DNA of 64,000 bases from the NCBI RefSeq assembly GCF_001051235.1, contig NZ_CBTJ020000027.1:124001-188000 (forward strand). The letters are read 5' to 3'. Of the stretch, positions 44,296 to 55,023 are shown piece after piece (the stretch's first letter is position 1; each line of letters begins with the position of its first letter). The DNA is from Candidatus Competibacter denitrificans Run_A_D11 (GTDB taxonomy: Bacteria > Pseudomonadota > Gammaproteobacteria > Competibacterales > Competibacteraceae). A program made the position numbers and the translations under genes. The notes under the pieces are model-generated. The model saw only the letters and a list, made by a program, of their open reading frames with translations. It was not told the origin of the DNA and made no database searches.

Positions 44296-46908
44296 TCAAG
44301 CGGCCGAACGCAACCGAGTCAACAAATCTCCCAGACGCTGGTTGGCGGCAAGGTCGATATCCCGACCGGCGCGATTGCGCGCGTTGCGCTCCACCAAATC
44401 GAGGAATGCCCGAATCCAGTCGGTATAGTAATCCTGATCGTAAGTCGATTGCTGTTCGCCCAATTGTGGACCGCCACGCGGCACTGTTCGTGGTGGAAAC
44501 AACGGGCGTGGGCCACTCTCAAGCGCGAGCGTGGGCCGTTGTTCTGGCGCCAATGCATCGTAACCTAAAAAATCCACGTAGTTATTCAAAAGATTGGCGG
44601 TTAACCGGGCAGGCAAGGCCACGATCTGCTCGAACTTCATGCGAAACCCGGTCACCTGCCGCACCAATGCCTCAATTCGTTCTTCAAGCTTCAAGCGCTG
44701 CGCACCGGCGATCAGCTCCTTGATGAAATCGCTCATGCTGGATTCCGGCACCCGATAGTATTCACACAGCGACTTATTCCCGCTCAGATCGTGCAGATCC
44801 CGCATCCATTCGGCCACCGCCTCACGGGCAAACAAGGCCGCATCATCCTTGCGAGGTGCCGCCGCCGCATCAGCGGCTGCATCGCCGCCCAGGCCCAGCA
44901 AAACTTTCATCTGCGCGGTATTGACCGCCGCACCGATAGTGGGTGCACCGATGGCTTGTTTTTCGTCCGGTAAGCGCGTTTCAATCCGATAATAGATGTC
45001 TTCCAACTCACTGCCATCGGCTTGCAGTGCGCGCATCAGTTCACCGAAGCGTTGCTCACCGGCGCAGTCGATCAGATTGCCGGCAACCTGCTGGGCCGCT
45101 GTCCGCCGCTTTTCGATTTCCAGTTCTGGATTGTCGCTAACATAATAATGGCTGATTCGCTCGACCATCTGTTCGCGTAGGCGCGTCACTTGCCCGGCCA
45201 GTTGCTGGTGTTTCAATTCAGGATTACACAGCGGGCGCAGATGCTCGGCCAGATAGCTGATACCGCCATCATTAAGGGCAAAACCAGCCTCCCATGCCTG
45301 TTCAGGATCGGCAAAATGGGCACTGGCTACCTTGTCCTTCAAAAACGCCTCTTTAAACAAGGCGATCCGTTTACGCTCGCCAGGCCGAACGCCAATTTCC
45401 CGGCCCTCTTCGTCGTAATCGAAGATATTCTTGGCCTTGAAATTGGGGTTGCGTAGCCAAAAGCTGTTGCGGAATGGCCCTTGCGTATCCCACTGGCGCG
45501 GCCACTCATGCTGCTTGCCAAAAAAATTGAGCAACGAACTTTCCAACCGGGTAATCCAGCGGCTTTCTGGCGAGCGTTCGCCTGCTTTTTCCTCGAACTC
45601 CATATCGAATTTAGTCAACACCAAAAACAGCGCATTCGGTTGCTGGGCGCGTTGTTCCGGCGTTGTGCCGTGGGTGGTGGAAATCCATTCATAGACCATC
45701 TCCGGCAGAGACTTGACCTCCTGATTGCTGGGACCAATACATAACAACATGCTGGTCAGTTCCTGCTCGGCGCAATAACGCTCAAACAGATAGGCGACCT
45801 TGCCGCGCAAAAACAAGCTGCGCAACGCATCGCCGGTTTCAAGAAATGCCGGTAAATCTTTGATCAACTCGCGCGAGCGCGCACCAGGAAAATCCAGCAA
45901 GTCGGTATGTTGGAAAAAGTCCCAAGGCTGTTCGCTGATCACAATTCGCAGTTCGGCAATCAGCGCCGTCACTTCATTGCGCGGCAAGGTCACCCGTGCC
46001 CCGTCAGCGCTCACCAAGGTGAGCGCCTCCCCGCCACCGGCGCCCAGACCCTTGAGGGTCTGCACGTCAATGATGCTCTGATCGCGCGGCAGCAACGCCT
46101 CAAGGCCCGCATAAGCGTCACTGGCGAAATTCAGGCCACGCAAGCCGTTATACAGGCGGCTATAGAGTTGACTGAAAGCATCGACGCCGCCCCAGATCAC
46201 GCCGAACAATTTGGCGCGTTCTTGAATGTTCAAGCGCGGCGCTAGTTGGGCCGCCTGTTCCCAGTAACCGTGCCGCAATAAGCGCACCCGCTCCTGTCCC
46301 TTGAAATAGCGTTCGAAATAGGTTTGTAGATCGAACACATCTTCGGCCGTGAGCGGATCGACCGGTTGAGACTGGGCTGCGGGAGTCAGCTTTTCCAGCA
46401 GTTCGGTCAACTGAGCCTGGGTCAGCAACTCGTCTTCGCTATGGTCACAATCCGCATAATAGGTGTTGCCGAGAATCTTCACTAAATCGGTCTGGGTCAG
46501 CAGCCGCATCTGCACCGGTGCCGCCGGCGCGGCCCCAGCCGCTGGTTGTAAGGTGAAACGGGTGACGAGACCGGTCGATTCACGGCCGCCTTCGGGATTG
46601 ATATCACGAATGAAGTCGATGGTCTGACCGGCAAAATCCGCAAGCAGTGGCGCCATTCCCTTACGAGCCAGGGCGGAAATCAGATAGGACTTGCCGGACT
46701 GGCTCGGTCCAAAGACCCCCACGCACATCGGCCGCTGGGCCGCTTGCTCCAGTCGGCGCGCTTGGGTCGAGAGCCGACGGAATTCCTTGGTCAAACCGGC
46801 CTTTTCCTGGCGGACCCGCTCGGCGTTTTGATCCAGCCAATCAACGAATTCGGAACCGATTTGATCGAGAGTCCGGCAGGTGGCGCTAAGAGTGGCATCG
46901 GTGGTCAT
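44296..46908 (-). CDS. srfC: SrfC-family P-loop protein
   Basis: 870 residues. P-loop GPSQSGKS at 67-74 lies in CVGVFGPSQSGKSYLISALA, a dynamin-like/GTPase-style start; LLDFPGARSRE is the switch II or G3 (DxxG-like) segment and VLTKFDMEFE the G4-like T/NKxD motif. The rest is alpha-helical. This is the family annotated as virulence factor SrfC in Salmonella and others. The exact nucleotide and function are unsettled; dynamin-like membrane remodelling is inference. It is preceded by a small membrane protein gene after 18 bases. Confidence 0.85.
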   Translation of the reverse strand: MTTDATLSATCRTLDQIGSEFVDWLDQNAERVRQEKAGLTKEFRRLSTQARRLEQAAQRPMCVGVFGPSQSGKSYLISALARKGMAPLLADFAGQTIDFIRDINPEGGRESTGLVTRFTLQPAAGAAPAAPVQMRLLTQTDLVKILGNTYYADCDHSEDELLTQAQLTELLEKLTPAAQSQPVDPLTAEDVFDLQTYFERYFKGQERVRLLRHGYWEQAAQLAPRLNIQERAKLFGVIWGGVDAFSQLYSRLYNGLRGLNFASDAYAGLEALLPRDQSIIDVQTLKGLGAGGGEALTLVSADGARVTLPRNEVTALIAELRIVISEQPWDFFQHTDLLDFPGARSRELIKDLPAFLETGDALRSLFLRGKVAYLFERYCAEQELTSMLLCIGPSNQEVKSLPEMVYEWISTTHGTTPEQRAQQPNALFLVLTKFDMEFEEKAGERSPESRWITRLESSLLNFFGKQHEWPRQWDTQGPFRNSFWLRNPNFKAKNIFDYDEEGREIGVRPGERKRIALFKEAFLKDKVASAHFADPEQAWEAGFALNDGGISYLAEHLRPLCNPELKHQQLAGQVTRLREQMVERISHYYVSDNPELEIEKRRTAAQQVAGNLIDCAGEQRFGELMRALQADGSELEDIYYRIETRLPDEKQAIGAPTIGAAVNTAQMKVLLGLGGDAAADAAAAPRKDDAALFAREAVAEWMRDLHDLSGNKSLCEYYRVPESSMSDFIKELIAGAQRLKLEERIEALVRQVTGFRMKFEQIVALPARLTANLLNNYVDFLGYDALAPEQRPTLALESGPRPLFPPRTVPRGGPQLGEQQSTYDQDYYTDWIRAFLDLVERNARNRAGRDIDLAANQRLGDLLTRLRSAA

Positions 46909-46926
46909 AGTGAAAAAACCGTTTAC

Positions 46927-47550
46927 CTATCGCAAGGGGCCATAGAGTTGATACAAAAGGGTTATGATCACAACAATGATTGCTACCCACCTGTAGATTT
47001 TCAGCCATTGGTTTCGGCGCTGAGCAGTCTTTGGCTCCACCACTGTCCCTAAGAGCGCGATGCCATTTGGCTGAAACGCGACCAATTCGCCACCGCTTAA
47101 CCGTGTCTGACCATACAACTGCACCTCGACGGCATGACGCGGTAATGGGTGCAGAGACCGCGCAAAGGCCGCGTAAAGCCGGGCGTCCGTCGCTAAAATC
47201 AACTCGACCAAATGACCGCCGATCAACGCTTCAATAGGCACTAAGCGAGCGGTTTGCGGCGCACAATCGGACAGCAGTTGATTCGCCGAATTGAGCTTTC
47301 TGGTGGCTGTTCGCTCGATATACCATAGCAACCCACCGGCCAACCCTAGAGCCGGTAAGAGCAACAAGCCCACCAACCCCAGCGTCAAAAGACTGCCCAG
47401 ATTCTGGCTGGTTAGAGCCGCCACCATCGCAAGCAGCAGAATACCGGACAGAATAAAAAACACGAATAGGCCGAGCAGCCTTAATCGCCGCCGATGCAGC
47501 GCTGCCAGCTTTTGCACGGCCGGGTGTAAGTCAGATGAACCTTCCGTCAT
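46927..47550 (-). CDS. Three- or four-helix membrane protein between srfB and srfC
   Basis: 207 residues with helices at about 22-45 (LLGLFVFFILSGILLLAMVAAL), 52-75 (LLTLGLVGLLLLPALGLAGGLLW) and near the C-terminus (IYRWVAIIVVIITLLYQLYG). Between the helices is a soluble region of about 100 residues with PRHAVEVQLYGQTRLSGGELVAF. No known domain is recognised. It sits 12 bases after srfB and 18 before srfC, and is an obvious candidate membrane partner for them. Confidence 0.7.
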   Translation of the reverse strand: MTEGSSDLHPAVQKLAALHRRRLRLLGLFVFFILSGILLLAMVAALTSQNLGSLLTLGLVGLLLLPALGLAGGLLWYIERTATRKLNSANQLLSDCAPQTARLVPIEALIGGHLVELILATDARLYAAFARSLHPLPRHAVEVQLYGQTRLSGGELVAFQPNGIALLGTVVEPKTAQRRNQWLKIYRWVAIIVVIITLLYQLYGPLR

Positions 47551-47562
47551 GATCGCACGCGC

Positions 47563-50493
47563 TCAACGACGCGGCGCATCGCCGGAGCGGGCCGAAATCG
47601 AGAAGATACCGCTATCCAGCCAGTAACCGTACTCATCCTTGAGTGTTTGCAATTTCAGCAGCACCACCCCACTCGGCTGTTGGTTGCCAGCCGAATCCGT
47701 TACTGCGATCACCTTGAAATCCAGATCGACATTTTCGTCGGTGGCACGTTCCAACGTCACCTTGAGCGGCAACGCTTTGGCACTAGCATCGCGCGGCTGC
47801 GCAAACGTGACACGATACAGCGGCGTCGCCGGCCAACGCTCCACCGCCAACTGGCGGAATCCGAGAAACACTGGGGCGTAAAAATCGAATGTTGCCTCTG
47901 GCAAGCGAGTCTTGCGATCTTCCAGCTCCAGGTTGGCAAACAGCACATTTTCTTGTTTCAAGCGACCGGTCTGCTCCAGTACGCCGACAAAGCGAGCGGT
48001 TGATTTCATACCCAGTTCGCGGCTGCGCAAGTTGAATTTATAGAGTTGCCCTTCAGACAGCGCACAGACCATCGCGCCGACCGCCGCTGTGGTCTTAGGA
48101 TCGGTCAATCGGCCACTGACCGCGCGGAATGGGTACCAGTCGCCGACGCGGTAAGCGTGCAGGCTGACGATGCGATCCGGTGGGGAAGGCAGCTTCGCCA
48201 GAATCGCTGCCCGAATCGCCGGTAGCCGGCAGGGCCGGCCGGAAATCAACAGGTAGTCGCAATCGTACAGATACACCACTTCGCACAGATCGCTGAGCAC
48301 CTGGCCAAGAATCCGTCGCACCGTGGTATCCAACGCCAGCATGGTGGCGGTAAACCCAACATCGGCCAGCTTGAAATTCTGGCCACCGGCTGATCGCACC
48401 GCCTCTTCCAAAAACCGCACCACCTGTTCGTGCGGGCCGCTACCGGGCGGATAAACATCTGCCAGTCGTAAGGTTACAGCCTCGTTACCCAGGCTAAGAT
48501 CAGTGTTTTCGTAACGATGCAACAATTCCAGTGCCAGCGGCAAGGTCACCTGATTGGCAAACTGCCGTCGTAACGTCCGGTCGCGCTCAGCCTGATCACC
48601 CCGATTGGCACCCAATAAACGGACCAACAACTCCTCAGGGTTAGCCGCTCCACTCTGCCGGATCGCTTCCATCAACCCCGGCAAAATGTTGCGTTCGATC
48701 AGACCGCACAACACGTCATCGCCGGCGATGTTGAAGCCTTCTCGGAATTCCTGGATCGGCCGAACCGCCGTGCCACCCTCCAACTGGTAGGTGGTGACGA
48801 TTAAGTCGGTAGTGCCGCCGCCAATATCAATACTCGCCAACCGCAAGCACGGCAGATCACCATAGCCTTCGCGGACCCGACCAAAAATCTTGAAGAACAG
48901 CGCAGCGTCACCCTGAAAGTTATGCTTGATCTCGTTATAGAGGAAGACGACCTGCGTGCCGGTGGCCTCGTCCCATTGCAGTAACGGCTCTGGCGCCTGG
49001 CTGTCCTCCAACCCCAAAGAGCGCCAGGTCAGCCGAATCGCGGTGTTAACCCGACGAGAGAATAGCTTGCGCTCGGCCAGGGGCATGGCGGTCGGCATCG
49101 TCAAAATCACCCGGCGCAAACGACGCGGGGCTTCGGAATGGACGCGCTGGTAGCGCCGGGCCGGCGAGTTGGTTTCTACAAAGGCTTGCAACAGCACTTC
49201 GGCGACAAAAAAACTCATCAGGGCGCTACGCGAAAACAGTGCGGTGACTGCGGGTGGTTCGCCGGTAACCAATTCTTCCCCATCTTCGCGCAAGTGGCCG
49301 ATAAAGGGGCCAGTGGTCACGGGGCCGCTGTCACCGCCGAAGCCATCGGCACCGGGATTGAAGCGCCACGGGTGATAGCGGGAATCGGTATCCCACAGAT
49401 AGCGCTTAGGGCCGGATAACCCGGTGCTGCCCTCAGTGCCATGGCTATAGTAGGAGAGCGCCTGTGCCTCATATCCCACGCGCGTCGGGATGGGCCATAA
49501 AAAGGCGCTGGAGCGACCGCTGCGACGCGACAACTTCTCATCACCAAAACTGCTACGCACGAACTCAATCCGACTGGGAAAGGGTTCATCGTAGATCTGC
49601 TCCGGCCGCGACAGATCACGCAACTCTAACCGGTAGCTGTCATTCATATCGACCGGATTATCGCCGCTGGTTTCCATCAGGATGCCGCAGGTACGGGAAT
49701 TACCGACATCCAGTACCAGATCGACGTTGACCGGCTGATTGAGCCGAGCGGTCGGCGCACTATCGACGAACGTAAAGCGCAGCCGGGGCACGGCCAACGC
49801 CCGGCGCAGCACGCTAAGCAACGTCAGCCAGGCCGCTTGTCCGTCGGGGCTGGCACGTAATTCAGCCTCATCGACCCGGCGCGGCGCGCGGCGGCGCACT
49901 TCGAAGGCATGAAAGCGCTGATGCAACCATTCCCGGACCCATTCCTGCTCCAAAAACCAGCCGGTGTCCATCTGCGCATCGCTGAGGGCGAATTCCTCCC
50001 CGGACTGCATATCCAGCGGGCTTGGCGCCAGATAAGGTCGGCCCTCACGGGTCGGCAACAGTTGGGTATCGAAGGCCAGAGTCACCCGATGGGTATTACC
50101 GTCACTATCGGCAGCCGGCAGCTCCACCAGCCGTACCCGCGCCCAATTGGTTGGCCCTTTGTCAAACAGGTGATTGCCGTCGGGATGGGGTTCCCGTACC
50201 CGCAAAAACGGCACCGGCAGCCACGCCTGATCGAGGATAGCGGCTGCCTTAGCGGCGTTCAGCGAATAGACCTGCTCCGGCTTGACCGGCTTGCCGTCGT
50301 CGGTGATGAACTGGCCGCTGGCATCATCTGCGTACAGACACGTCAAGATTGCCCGGCCTTCGGCAGTCGTTTGGGTTAGAAACGCTCGTGAAAGGCGGGC
50401 TTCATTGAGATTCAAGCCGAAATCCAAAAGCTGGATGGCCGTATTGGGAATCAGATTGATCACCGGAGCATATTGGGTCAGTTTCGCCAGCAT
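47563..50493 (-). CDS. srfB: SrfB-family protein with actin/Hsp70-like ATPase signatures
   Basis: 976 residues. Actin/Hsp70-superfamily motifs are visible: phosphate-1-like LDVGNSRTCGILME at about 261-274 and phosphate-2-like SIDIGGGTTDLIVTTY at 554-569, plus VILTMPTAMPLAERKLFSRR resembling the connect region. The N-terminal 250 residues and C-terminal beta domain are specific to SrfB, named after Salmonella SsrB-regulated factor B. It presumably binds ATP in the cytoplasm and works with SrfC. The gene heads the minus-strand cluster; upstream is a 125-base gap to the hybrid kinase gene. Confidence 0.87.
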   Translation of the reverse strand: MLAKLTQYAPVINLIPNTAIQLLDFGLNLNEARLSRAFLTQTTAEGRAILTCLYADDASGQFITDDGKPVKPEQVYSLNAAKAAAILDQAWLPVPFLRVREPHPDGNHLFDKGPTNWARVRLVELPAADSDGNTHRVTLAFDTQLLPTREGRPYLAPSPLDMQSGEEFALSDAQMDTGWFLEQEWVREWLHQRFHAFEVRRRAPRRVDEAELRASPDGQAAWLTLLSVLRRALAVPRLRFTFVDSAPTARLNQPVNVDLVLDVGNSRTCGILMETSGDNPVDMNDSYRLELRDLSRPEQIYDEPFPSRIEFVRSSFGDEKLSRRSGRSSAFLWPIPTRVGYEAQALSYYSHGTEGSTGLSGPKRYLWDTDSRYHPWRFNPGADGFGGDSGPVTTGPFIGHLREDGEELVTGEPPAVTALFSRSALMSFFVAEVLLQAFVETNSPARRYQRVHSEAPRRLRRVILTMPTAMPLAERKLFSRRVNTAIRLTWRSLGLEDSQAPEPLLQWDEATGTQVVFLYNEIKHNFQGDAALFFKIFGRVREGYGDLPCLRLASIDIGGGTTDLIVTTYQLEGGTAVRPIQEFREGFNIAGDDVLCGLIERNILPGLMEAIRQSGAANPEELLVRLLGANRGDQAERDRTLRRQFANQVTLPLALELLHRYENTDLSLGNEAVTLRLADVYPPGSGPHEQVVRFLEEAVRSAGGQNFKLADVGFTATMLALDTTVRRILGQVLSDLCEVVYLYDCDYLLISGRPCRLPAIRAAILAKLPSPPDRIVSLHAYRVGDWYPFRAVSGRLTDPKTTAAVGAMVCALSEGQLYKFNLRSRELGMKSTARFVGVLEQTGRLKQENVLFANLELEDRKTRLPEATFDFYAPVFLGFRQLAVERWPATPLYRVTFAQPRDASAKALPLKVTLERATDENVDLDFKVIAVTDSAGNQQPSGVVLLKLQTLKDEYGYWLDSGIFSISARSGDAPRR

Positions 50494-50618
50494 ATGAACC
50501 TTGTCCTCCTCGTCTATGAGTCATTCTGGCGCGGCGCCAAGGCTACCGCAACCTCGGCTCCAGCTTTCGCTCTCAGACCATTGCGTTATAGCGGTTTCCG
50601 GCCTTTTCCAAGCGCCCA

Positions 50619-53600
50619 TCAAACAGACGGTGCTTCCAAATGGGTCTGTAGCACCCTCTGCACTAAAAGATAATCGGCTTCCAGCTCAGCCAGCAAACGA
50701 TCCACATCGGCTAATTGTTTAGCCCTACCGCGCTGCTCCAATTCTTTGCACAAGGCCGCGACCCGCATCGCACCCACATTGGCACTACTCGATTTTAGAG
50801 TATGCGCTGTTTGATAAAGCGCATCGCTATCTTTACCCGTAATCGCCGCTCGCAATGCTTCAAGAGAAGTCGCAGACGTTTGCAAATAGAGGTTAATAAT
50901 TTTTACTTGGAGATTGGGTGCGCCTGGCTGCTGGAGGGCGCGGATTTTGGCCAAGACACTCTCATCAAGCACAGCCACCGCCGGTTCTAGCGATACCGCC
51001 GGAGAGCGTTGTTTAGTCGGCTTTGGTATTGTCGCAAGAGAGGGTTGAGTAGCCCGGGGAATCTGCTTTATTGGCACGGTAAGAGCCATGGGCTTGGCCG
51101 GCCGCGTAGCCGGCGTGGCCACAGGGAGGGTATCTGCCCGGCGGAGCCAATGATCTAAAATAGCGATGAGTTGCGATTGCTCAAAGGGTTTAGCGAGATA
51201 ATCGTCCATACCCGCCGCCAGGCATTCTTCCCGAAACCCTTTCACCACGTTGGCGGTGAGGGCGATGATCGGCAAGCGTGGCTTCGACTGCTCTTGCTCC
51301 CAACGGCGGATCGCTTCTGTAGCGGCAAACCCATCCAGTACCGGCATTTGGCAGTCCATCAAGATAAGATCGTAGTGACCTCGAGTGACTGCGGCAATTG
51401 CCTCACGCCCATTCACCGCCAATTCTGCCTGGCAGCCCAGGGTTTCCAACAGGGCCAACGCCATTTCCTGATTGACTGGATTGTCCTCGGCAATCAGGAT
51501 GCGCCCTTGAAAGCGAGGGCGGGGCACCGGGGGCGCGAGCGAGCGCTGCGATATGGCCTCGGCCGCTGCGCTCAATAACCGGTAGAGCGTTTTATAAAGC
51601 TCTGATTGACGCACCGGTTTATGCAAGACGGCCTGAATCCCGACGCGGGTCACTTCCGCCGGATTCAGATCGAACCCACCGGAGGTTAACAATAACAGCT
51701 TGAGGGCAGCCAAGCCGCTATCGGCCCGGATGTGTTGGGCCAGTTCGAGAGCGTCCATCCCCGGCATCCGCAAATCCAGAATCGCCAAATCGAACGCGGC
51801 ACCGCGCGCCACAGCGGCACGCAATAAAGCCAGCGCCGCAACACCGCCGTCCGCCATGTCGCTGCCGATACCCCAAGCCGTCACCTGATGCCACAAAATT
51901 TCTCGGTTGGTGGCGTTGTCGTCCACGATCAAAACCCGGGCACCATGCAACAGATCTTGCCGGGCCAACCAGGACGGCCGCGTACCGGCCACCCGATGCT
52001 GTAGCGGTACGGTAAACCAGAAGCGGGAACCGGCTCCTGGTACGCTCTCGACACCAATATCCCCACCCATCAACTCCACCAAGCGTCGAGAAATCGCCAA
52101 CCCCAGTCCGGTGCCGCCATAACGACGGTTCGTCGAGCTATCTGCTTGGGTGAAAGAATCGAAAATTTTAGTTTGAGCTTCACGAGGGATACCGATACCG
52201 GTGTCTTTGATCTCGAAACGCAAGCGAGGGGCTTGCTCATCCTTGATCGTCACTCGTAACCGAATCACCACCTCGCCCTGTTCGGTGAACTTGATGGCAT
52301 TACCAACCAAATTGACGAGGAGTTGGCGCAAACGCACCGGGTCACCTTTGACCTTTTGGGGCAGTTCTAGCGGCAAATCGCTGATCAAATCCAGCCCTTT
52401 CTCGTGCGCTCGCCCGGCCAACAAGGCGGCGGTATCTTCGACAAGTTCCCGCAGATCGAAGGACACCATCTCCAGTTCCAGACGGCCCGCCTCGATTTTG
52501 GAAAAATCGAGAATATCGTTGATGATGGCAAGCAACGTCCGCCCCGAACCCAGAATGGTGCCAGCAAACCGCCGCTGCTGGCCGTTCAAGGCTGTGCCCA
52601 GCAATAACTCGGCCATCCCAAGCACTCCGTTGAGCGGTGTACGAATCTCATGACTCATCACCGCCAGAAAATCCGATTTGGTGCGATTGGCATTTTCAGC
52701 GGCTTCCTTGGCGTCTCGCAACGCGGTGGTCTGAATAGCCATCTGGTGGTCACGCTCTTGCAGGCGCGCGGCCATCTCATCAAAGGCTGCCGCCACTTGG
52801 CCGATTTCGTTATAGGGTCCCAAACCGATGCGATGGCTCAAATCGCCAGCGCCGATTTGGCAGACTCCGGCCTGAAGGCGCTGCATCGGCCGCAGAAAAC
52901 GCCGTTTAAGCAGAGTTGAGACGACGTGGGCCAGCACCAAGCCGATGACGACAGTTCCAGCCAACAACCACCACCAAGCGGTTCGGCTATCGGCGTAAAC
53001 CTCAGCCTGTGCGATTTCCGTCACCACAATCCACGGAGTTTCTGGCACCGGTATCGTGGTGCCGACCACGGGTTGGCCTTGTAAGTTGGTGTACTCTCCG
53101 GCCCAGGTTTCCTTGGCGGCACGCACCAAGGCCAACAACTCGGGCCGGTCGTCCAAACGAGTTTGGGCGATAACGATTTGTGGGTCGGAATGAGCGATGA
53201 TGCGTCCATCCTGATTCACTAAATAAGAGATGCCGGAATCGCCAAAATGCAGGCTCTCGACCACTTCCTGCAAAACCGTCATCCGCAGGCGAGCCGCCAT
53301 GACCCCACCCCGTCCGGCGGGCACGGCCAAGATCAAGTATGTCTGGTTGTCGGCAGTGACCTGCACATCACCGACATACGTTTTTCCATCACGGGCTTCC
53401 ACAAACCATCGAGCTTGCTGGGTCGTGAAGAGATCGCCCAGCAAAGCCTCACTGGAGGGCGCATGACTGATAATCTGACCGACCGCATCGAGATACACGA
53501 TTTCGAGCAAAGCGGGATCGCGGTGCAATAACTCTTCCATCTCACTGGACTGCAACGCTGAGAGTTCATCTCGGCCGAACACGTCTATCAACAATAAAAC

Positions 53601-53843
53601 CCGCTGTTCTCGCGTCAGAAATGCGCTGACTGTTTGCGCCGCCCGCCGTGCCGCCTCATGTTGGCGACCGCGCCAACCGCTTTCCTCGGCACGGTTTACC
53701 AGTAAGGCCACCGCCAGTGTGCTGGCCAGCAGCAAAACCAGCAGTGCAGCACCAAATACCGCCAGCAACTGCCGCCGTAAACTACCTCGCGCGCTTTGCT
53801 GTCGCTTGCCACCGGTAACCGTGCTCACTTCTCCCCCAGTCAC
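50619..53843 (-). CDS. BarA-like hybrid sensor kinase: Cache-HAMP-HisKA-HATPase-REC-REC-Hpt
   Basis: About 1074 residues. Helix 1 ([23 protein letters not shown]) and helix 2 near 295 enclose a dCache sensor. After HAMP comes HisKA with [17 protein letters not shown] (active His), HATPase_c with [10 protein letters not shown] and [13 protein letters not shown]1 with [13 protein letters not shown] [15 protein letters not shown]2 with [14 protein letters not shown] and an Hpt domain with [13 protein letters not shown]. All phospho-sites are intact, so a His-Asp-His relay can run. Start GTG 53843 has AAGG seven bases before it; a TTG at 53849 is the alternative. It is coupled to the PotD-like gene. 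Confidence 0.9.
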   Translation of the reverse strand: MTGGEVSTVTGGKRQQSARGSLRRQLLAVFGAALLVLLLASTLAVALLVNRAEESGWRGRQHEAARRAAQTVSAFLTREQRVLLLIDVFGRDELSALQSSEMEELLHRDPALLEIVYLDAVGQIISHAPSSEALLGDLFTTQQARWFVEARDGKTYVGDVQVTADNQTYLILAVPAGRGGVMAARLRMTVLQEVVESLHFGDSGISYLVNQDGRIIAHSDPQIVIAQTRLDDRPELLALVRAAKETWAGEYTNLQGQPVVGTTIPVPETPWIVVTEIAQAEVYADSRTAWWWLLAGTVVIGLVLAHVVSTLLKRRFLRPMQRLQAGVCQIGAGDLSHRIGLGPYNEIGQVAAAFDEMAARLQERDHQMAIQTTALRDAKEAAENANRTKSDFLAVMSHEIRTPLNGVLGMAELLLGTALNGQQRRFAGTILGSGRTLLAIINDILDFSKIEAGRLELEMVSFDLRELVEDTAALLAGRAHEKGLDLISDLPLELPQKVKGDPVRLRQLLVNLVGNAIKFTEQGEVVIRLRVTIKDEQAPRLRFEIKDTGIGIPREAQTKIFDSFTQADSSTNRRYGGTGLGLAISRRLVELMGGDIGVESVPGAGSRFWFTVPLQHRVAGTRPSWLARQDLLHGARVLIVDDNATNREILWHQVTAWGIGSDMADGGVAALALLRAAVARGAAFDLAILDLRMPGMDALELAQHIRADSGLAALKLLLLTSGGFDLNPAEVTRVGIQAVLHKPVRQSELYKTLYRLLSAAAEAISQRSLAPPVPRPRFQGRILIAEDNPVNQEMALALLETLGCQAELAVNGREAIAAVTRGHYDLILMDCQMPVLDGFAATEAIRRWEQEQSKPRLPIIALTANVVKGFREECLAAGMDDYLAKPFEQSQLIAILDHWLRRADTLPVATPATRPAKPMALTVPIKQIPRATQPSLATIPKPTKQRSPAVSLEPAVAVLDESVLAKIRALQQPGAPNLQVKIINLYLQTSATSLEALRAAITGKDSDALYQTAHTLKSSSANVGAMRVAALCKELEQRGRAKQLADVDRLLAELEADYLLVQRVLQTHLEAPSV

Positions 53844-53852
53844 TGCCAAGCC

Positions 53853-54974
53853 TTATTTGCCGGCTGCGAGAAAGCGTTGCCAAACATCGTCATAGCGCTT
53901 TTTTCCAGCCGGACTCAGAGGAGGATAAAAATGGGCGCGACGCAATATCTCAACGGAAGGAAAGATGATGGGATCGTCACGGATTTCCGGCTTAAGGAGC
54001 GGGCGGGCCGCCTCATTAGCGCTAGCGTACTTTTTTTCGGTGACCAACTGGGCGGCGATTTCAGGGCGCAGCATAAAATTGATGAAAACTTCAGCGGTAT
54101 GAGGGCTTGAACTAGTGACTGGCACCACAAAATTTTCGCCCCAAAGAGGGACACCCTCCGCAGGTAACACGTACCGCACATCTGGGTTACTCGCATGAGC
54201 TATCTGATAATCCTCAGCCCAACCGTAGAGAATCACTACATCGCCCCGCAATAACCGAGCGACCGCCAGCCCTGCTTCCACCTCTACGAAAACCGCTCTT
54301 TTTTTAAGCTCCAGCAGGTGCTGGAGTGCGGCTTCTAGCTGGTTTTCATCCTCGGAACCGAGCGGATAGCCCAGCGACAGCAAGGCGATAGTGATCAATT
54401 CGGTCGGCTGAGCACGCAAACCGATTTTGCCCGCATAGCGGGAATCCCATAAATCGGCCCACCGCTTAACCGAATCACCAACAAGATCGGTGCGCACCAC
54501 TAAGCCCGAAGTACCGTAGTAATACGGCACACTGTGGCGGTTACCTGGATCAGCTGCCAAATCGCGGAAGTTGGCTGAGATGTTTTTGAAGTTAGGAATC
54601 TGACGAAAATTGATTGGCAGCAAGCGGTTGGCGGCGATTAGTGGCGGAAGAAGATCATTTTCCAGGACCACGACATCAACAACCTTTCCCTTCTGGAGAT
54701 TTTCAACGGCCTCTTCCTGCGATTGGAACGTCTCGTATTTGATCTTGACACCATATTCTTCGGTGAAGGCATTAAGTACGGACGGCGGTATATCGTCCAC
54801 CCAGTTGTAGAAGATCAACTCCTGCGCAAGCGGAGGTGTTGATGGAGATGGGGATGAAGAGACCGGAGGGGGCGCCGCCTGATCACAAGCACCCAGGATT
54901 GCAGTAAGCATCATGAGCGCAGCCCCCATGATGGGGACCAGCCATCGCAATCTGGCAGCGGGGCGCACTATCAC
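53853..54974 (-). CDS. PotD/PotF-like extracellular solute-binding lipoprotein (orphan)
   Basis: 373 residues. Signal peptide with lipobox LGAC near residue 29, Pro/Ser linker, then a type 2 periplasmic-binding fold: LIFYNWVDDIPPSVLNAFTE is the PotD/PotF start, with VVVLENDLLPPLIAA, LPYYYGTSGLVVRTD-like SVPYYYGTSGLVV and WGENFVVPVTSSSPHTAEVF. Spermidine or putrescine is the likely ligand class. No ABC permease or ATPase genes are adjacent; instead the hybrid kinase starts ten bases after the stop, so it may present ligand to the Cache domain. GTG 54974 is the likely start. Confidence 0.85.
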   Translation of the reverse strand: MIVRPAARLRWLVPIMGAALMMLTAILGACDQAAPPPVSSSPSPSTPPLAQELIFYNWVDDIPPSVLNAFTEEYGVKIKYETFQSQEEAVENLQKGKVVDVVVLENDLLPPLIAANRLLPINFRQIPNFKNISANFRDLAADPGNRHSVPYYYGTSGLVVRTDLVGDSVKRWADLWDSRYAGKIGLRAQPTELITIALLSLGYPLGSEDENQLEAALQHLLELKKRAVFVEVEAGLAVARLLRGDVVILYGWAEDYQIAHASNPDVRYVLPAEGVPLWGENFVVPVTSSSPHTAEVFINFMLRPEIAAQLVTEKKYASANEAARPLLKPEIRDDPIIFPSVEILRRAHFYPPLSPAGKKRYDDVWQRFLAAGK

Positions 54975-55023
54975 TTTTTTCTACCCATGATGGCCACCGA
55001 TCACTCCAGTCAGTCGGTCCCAG

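Noticed and set aside
38276..50493. Type VI secretion locus
   Set aside because: FHA and SrfC-like proteins suggested it, but no sheath, Hcp, VgrG, ClpV or baseplate genes are present.
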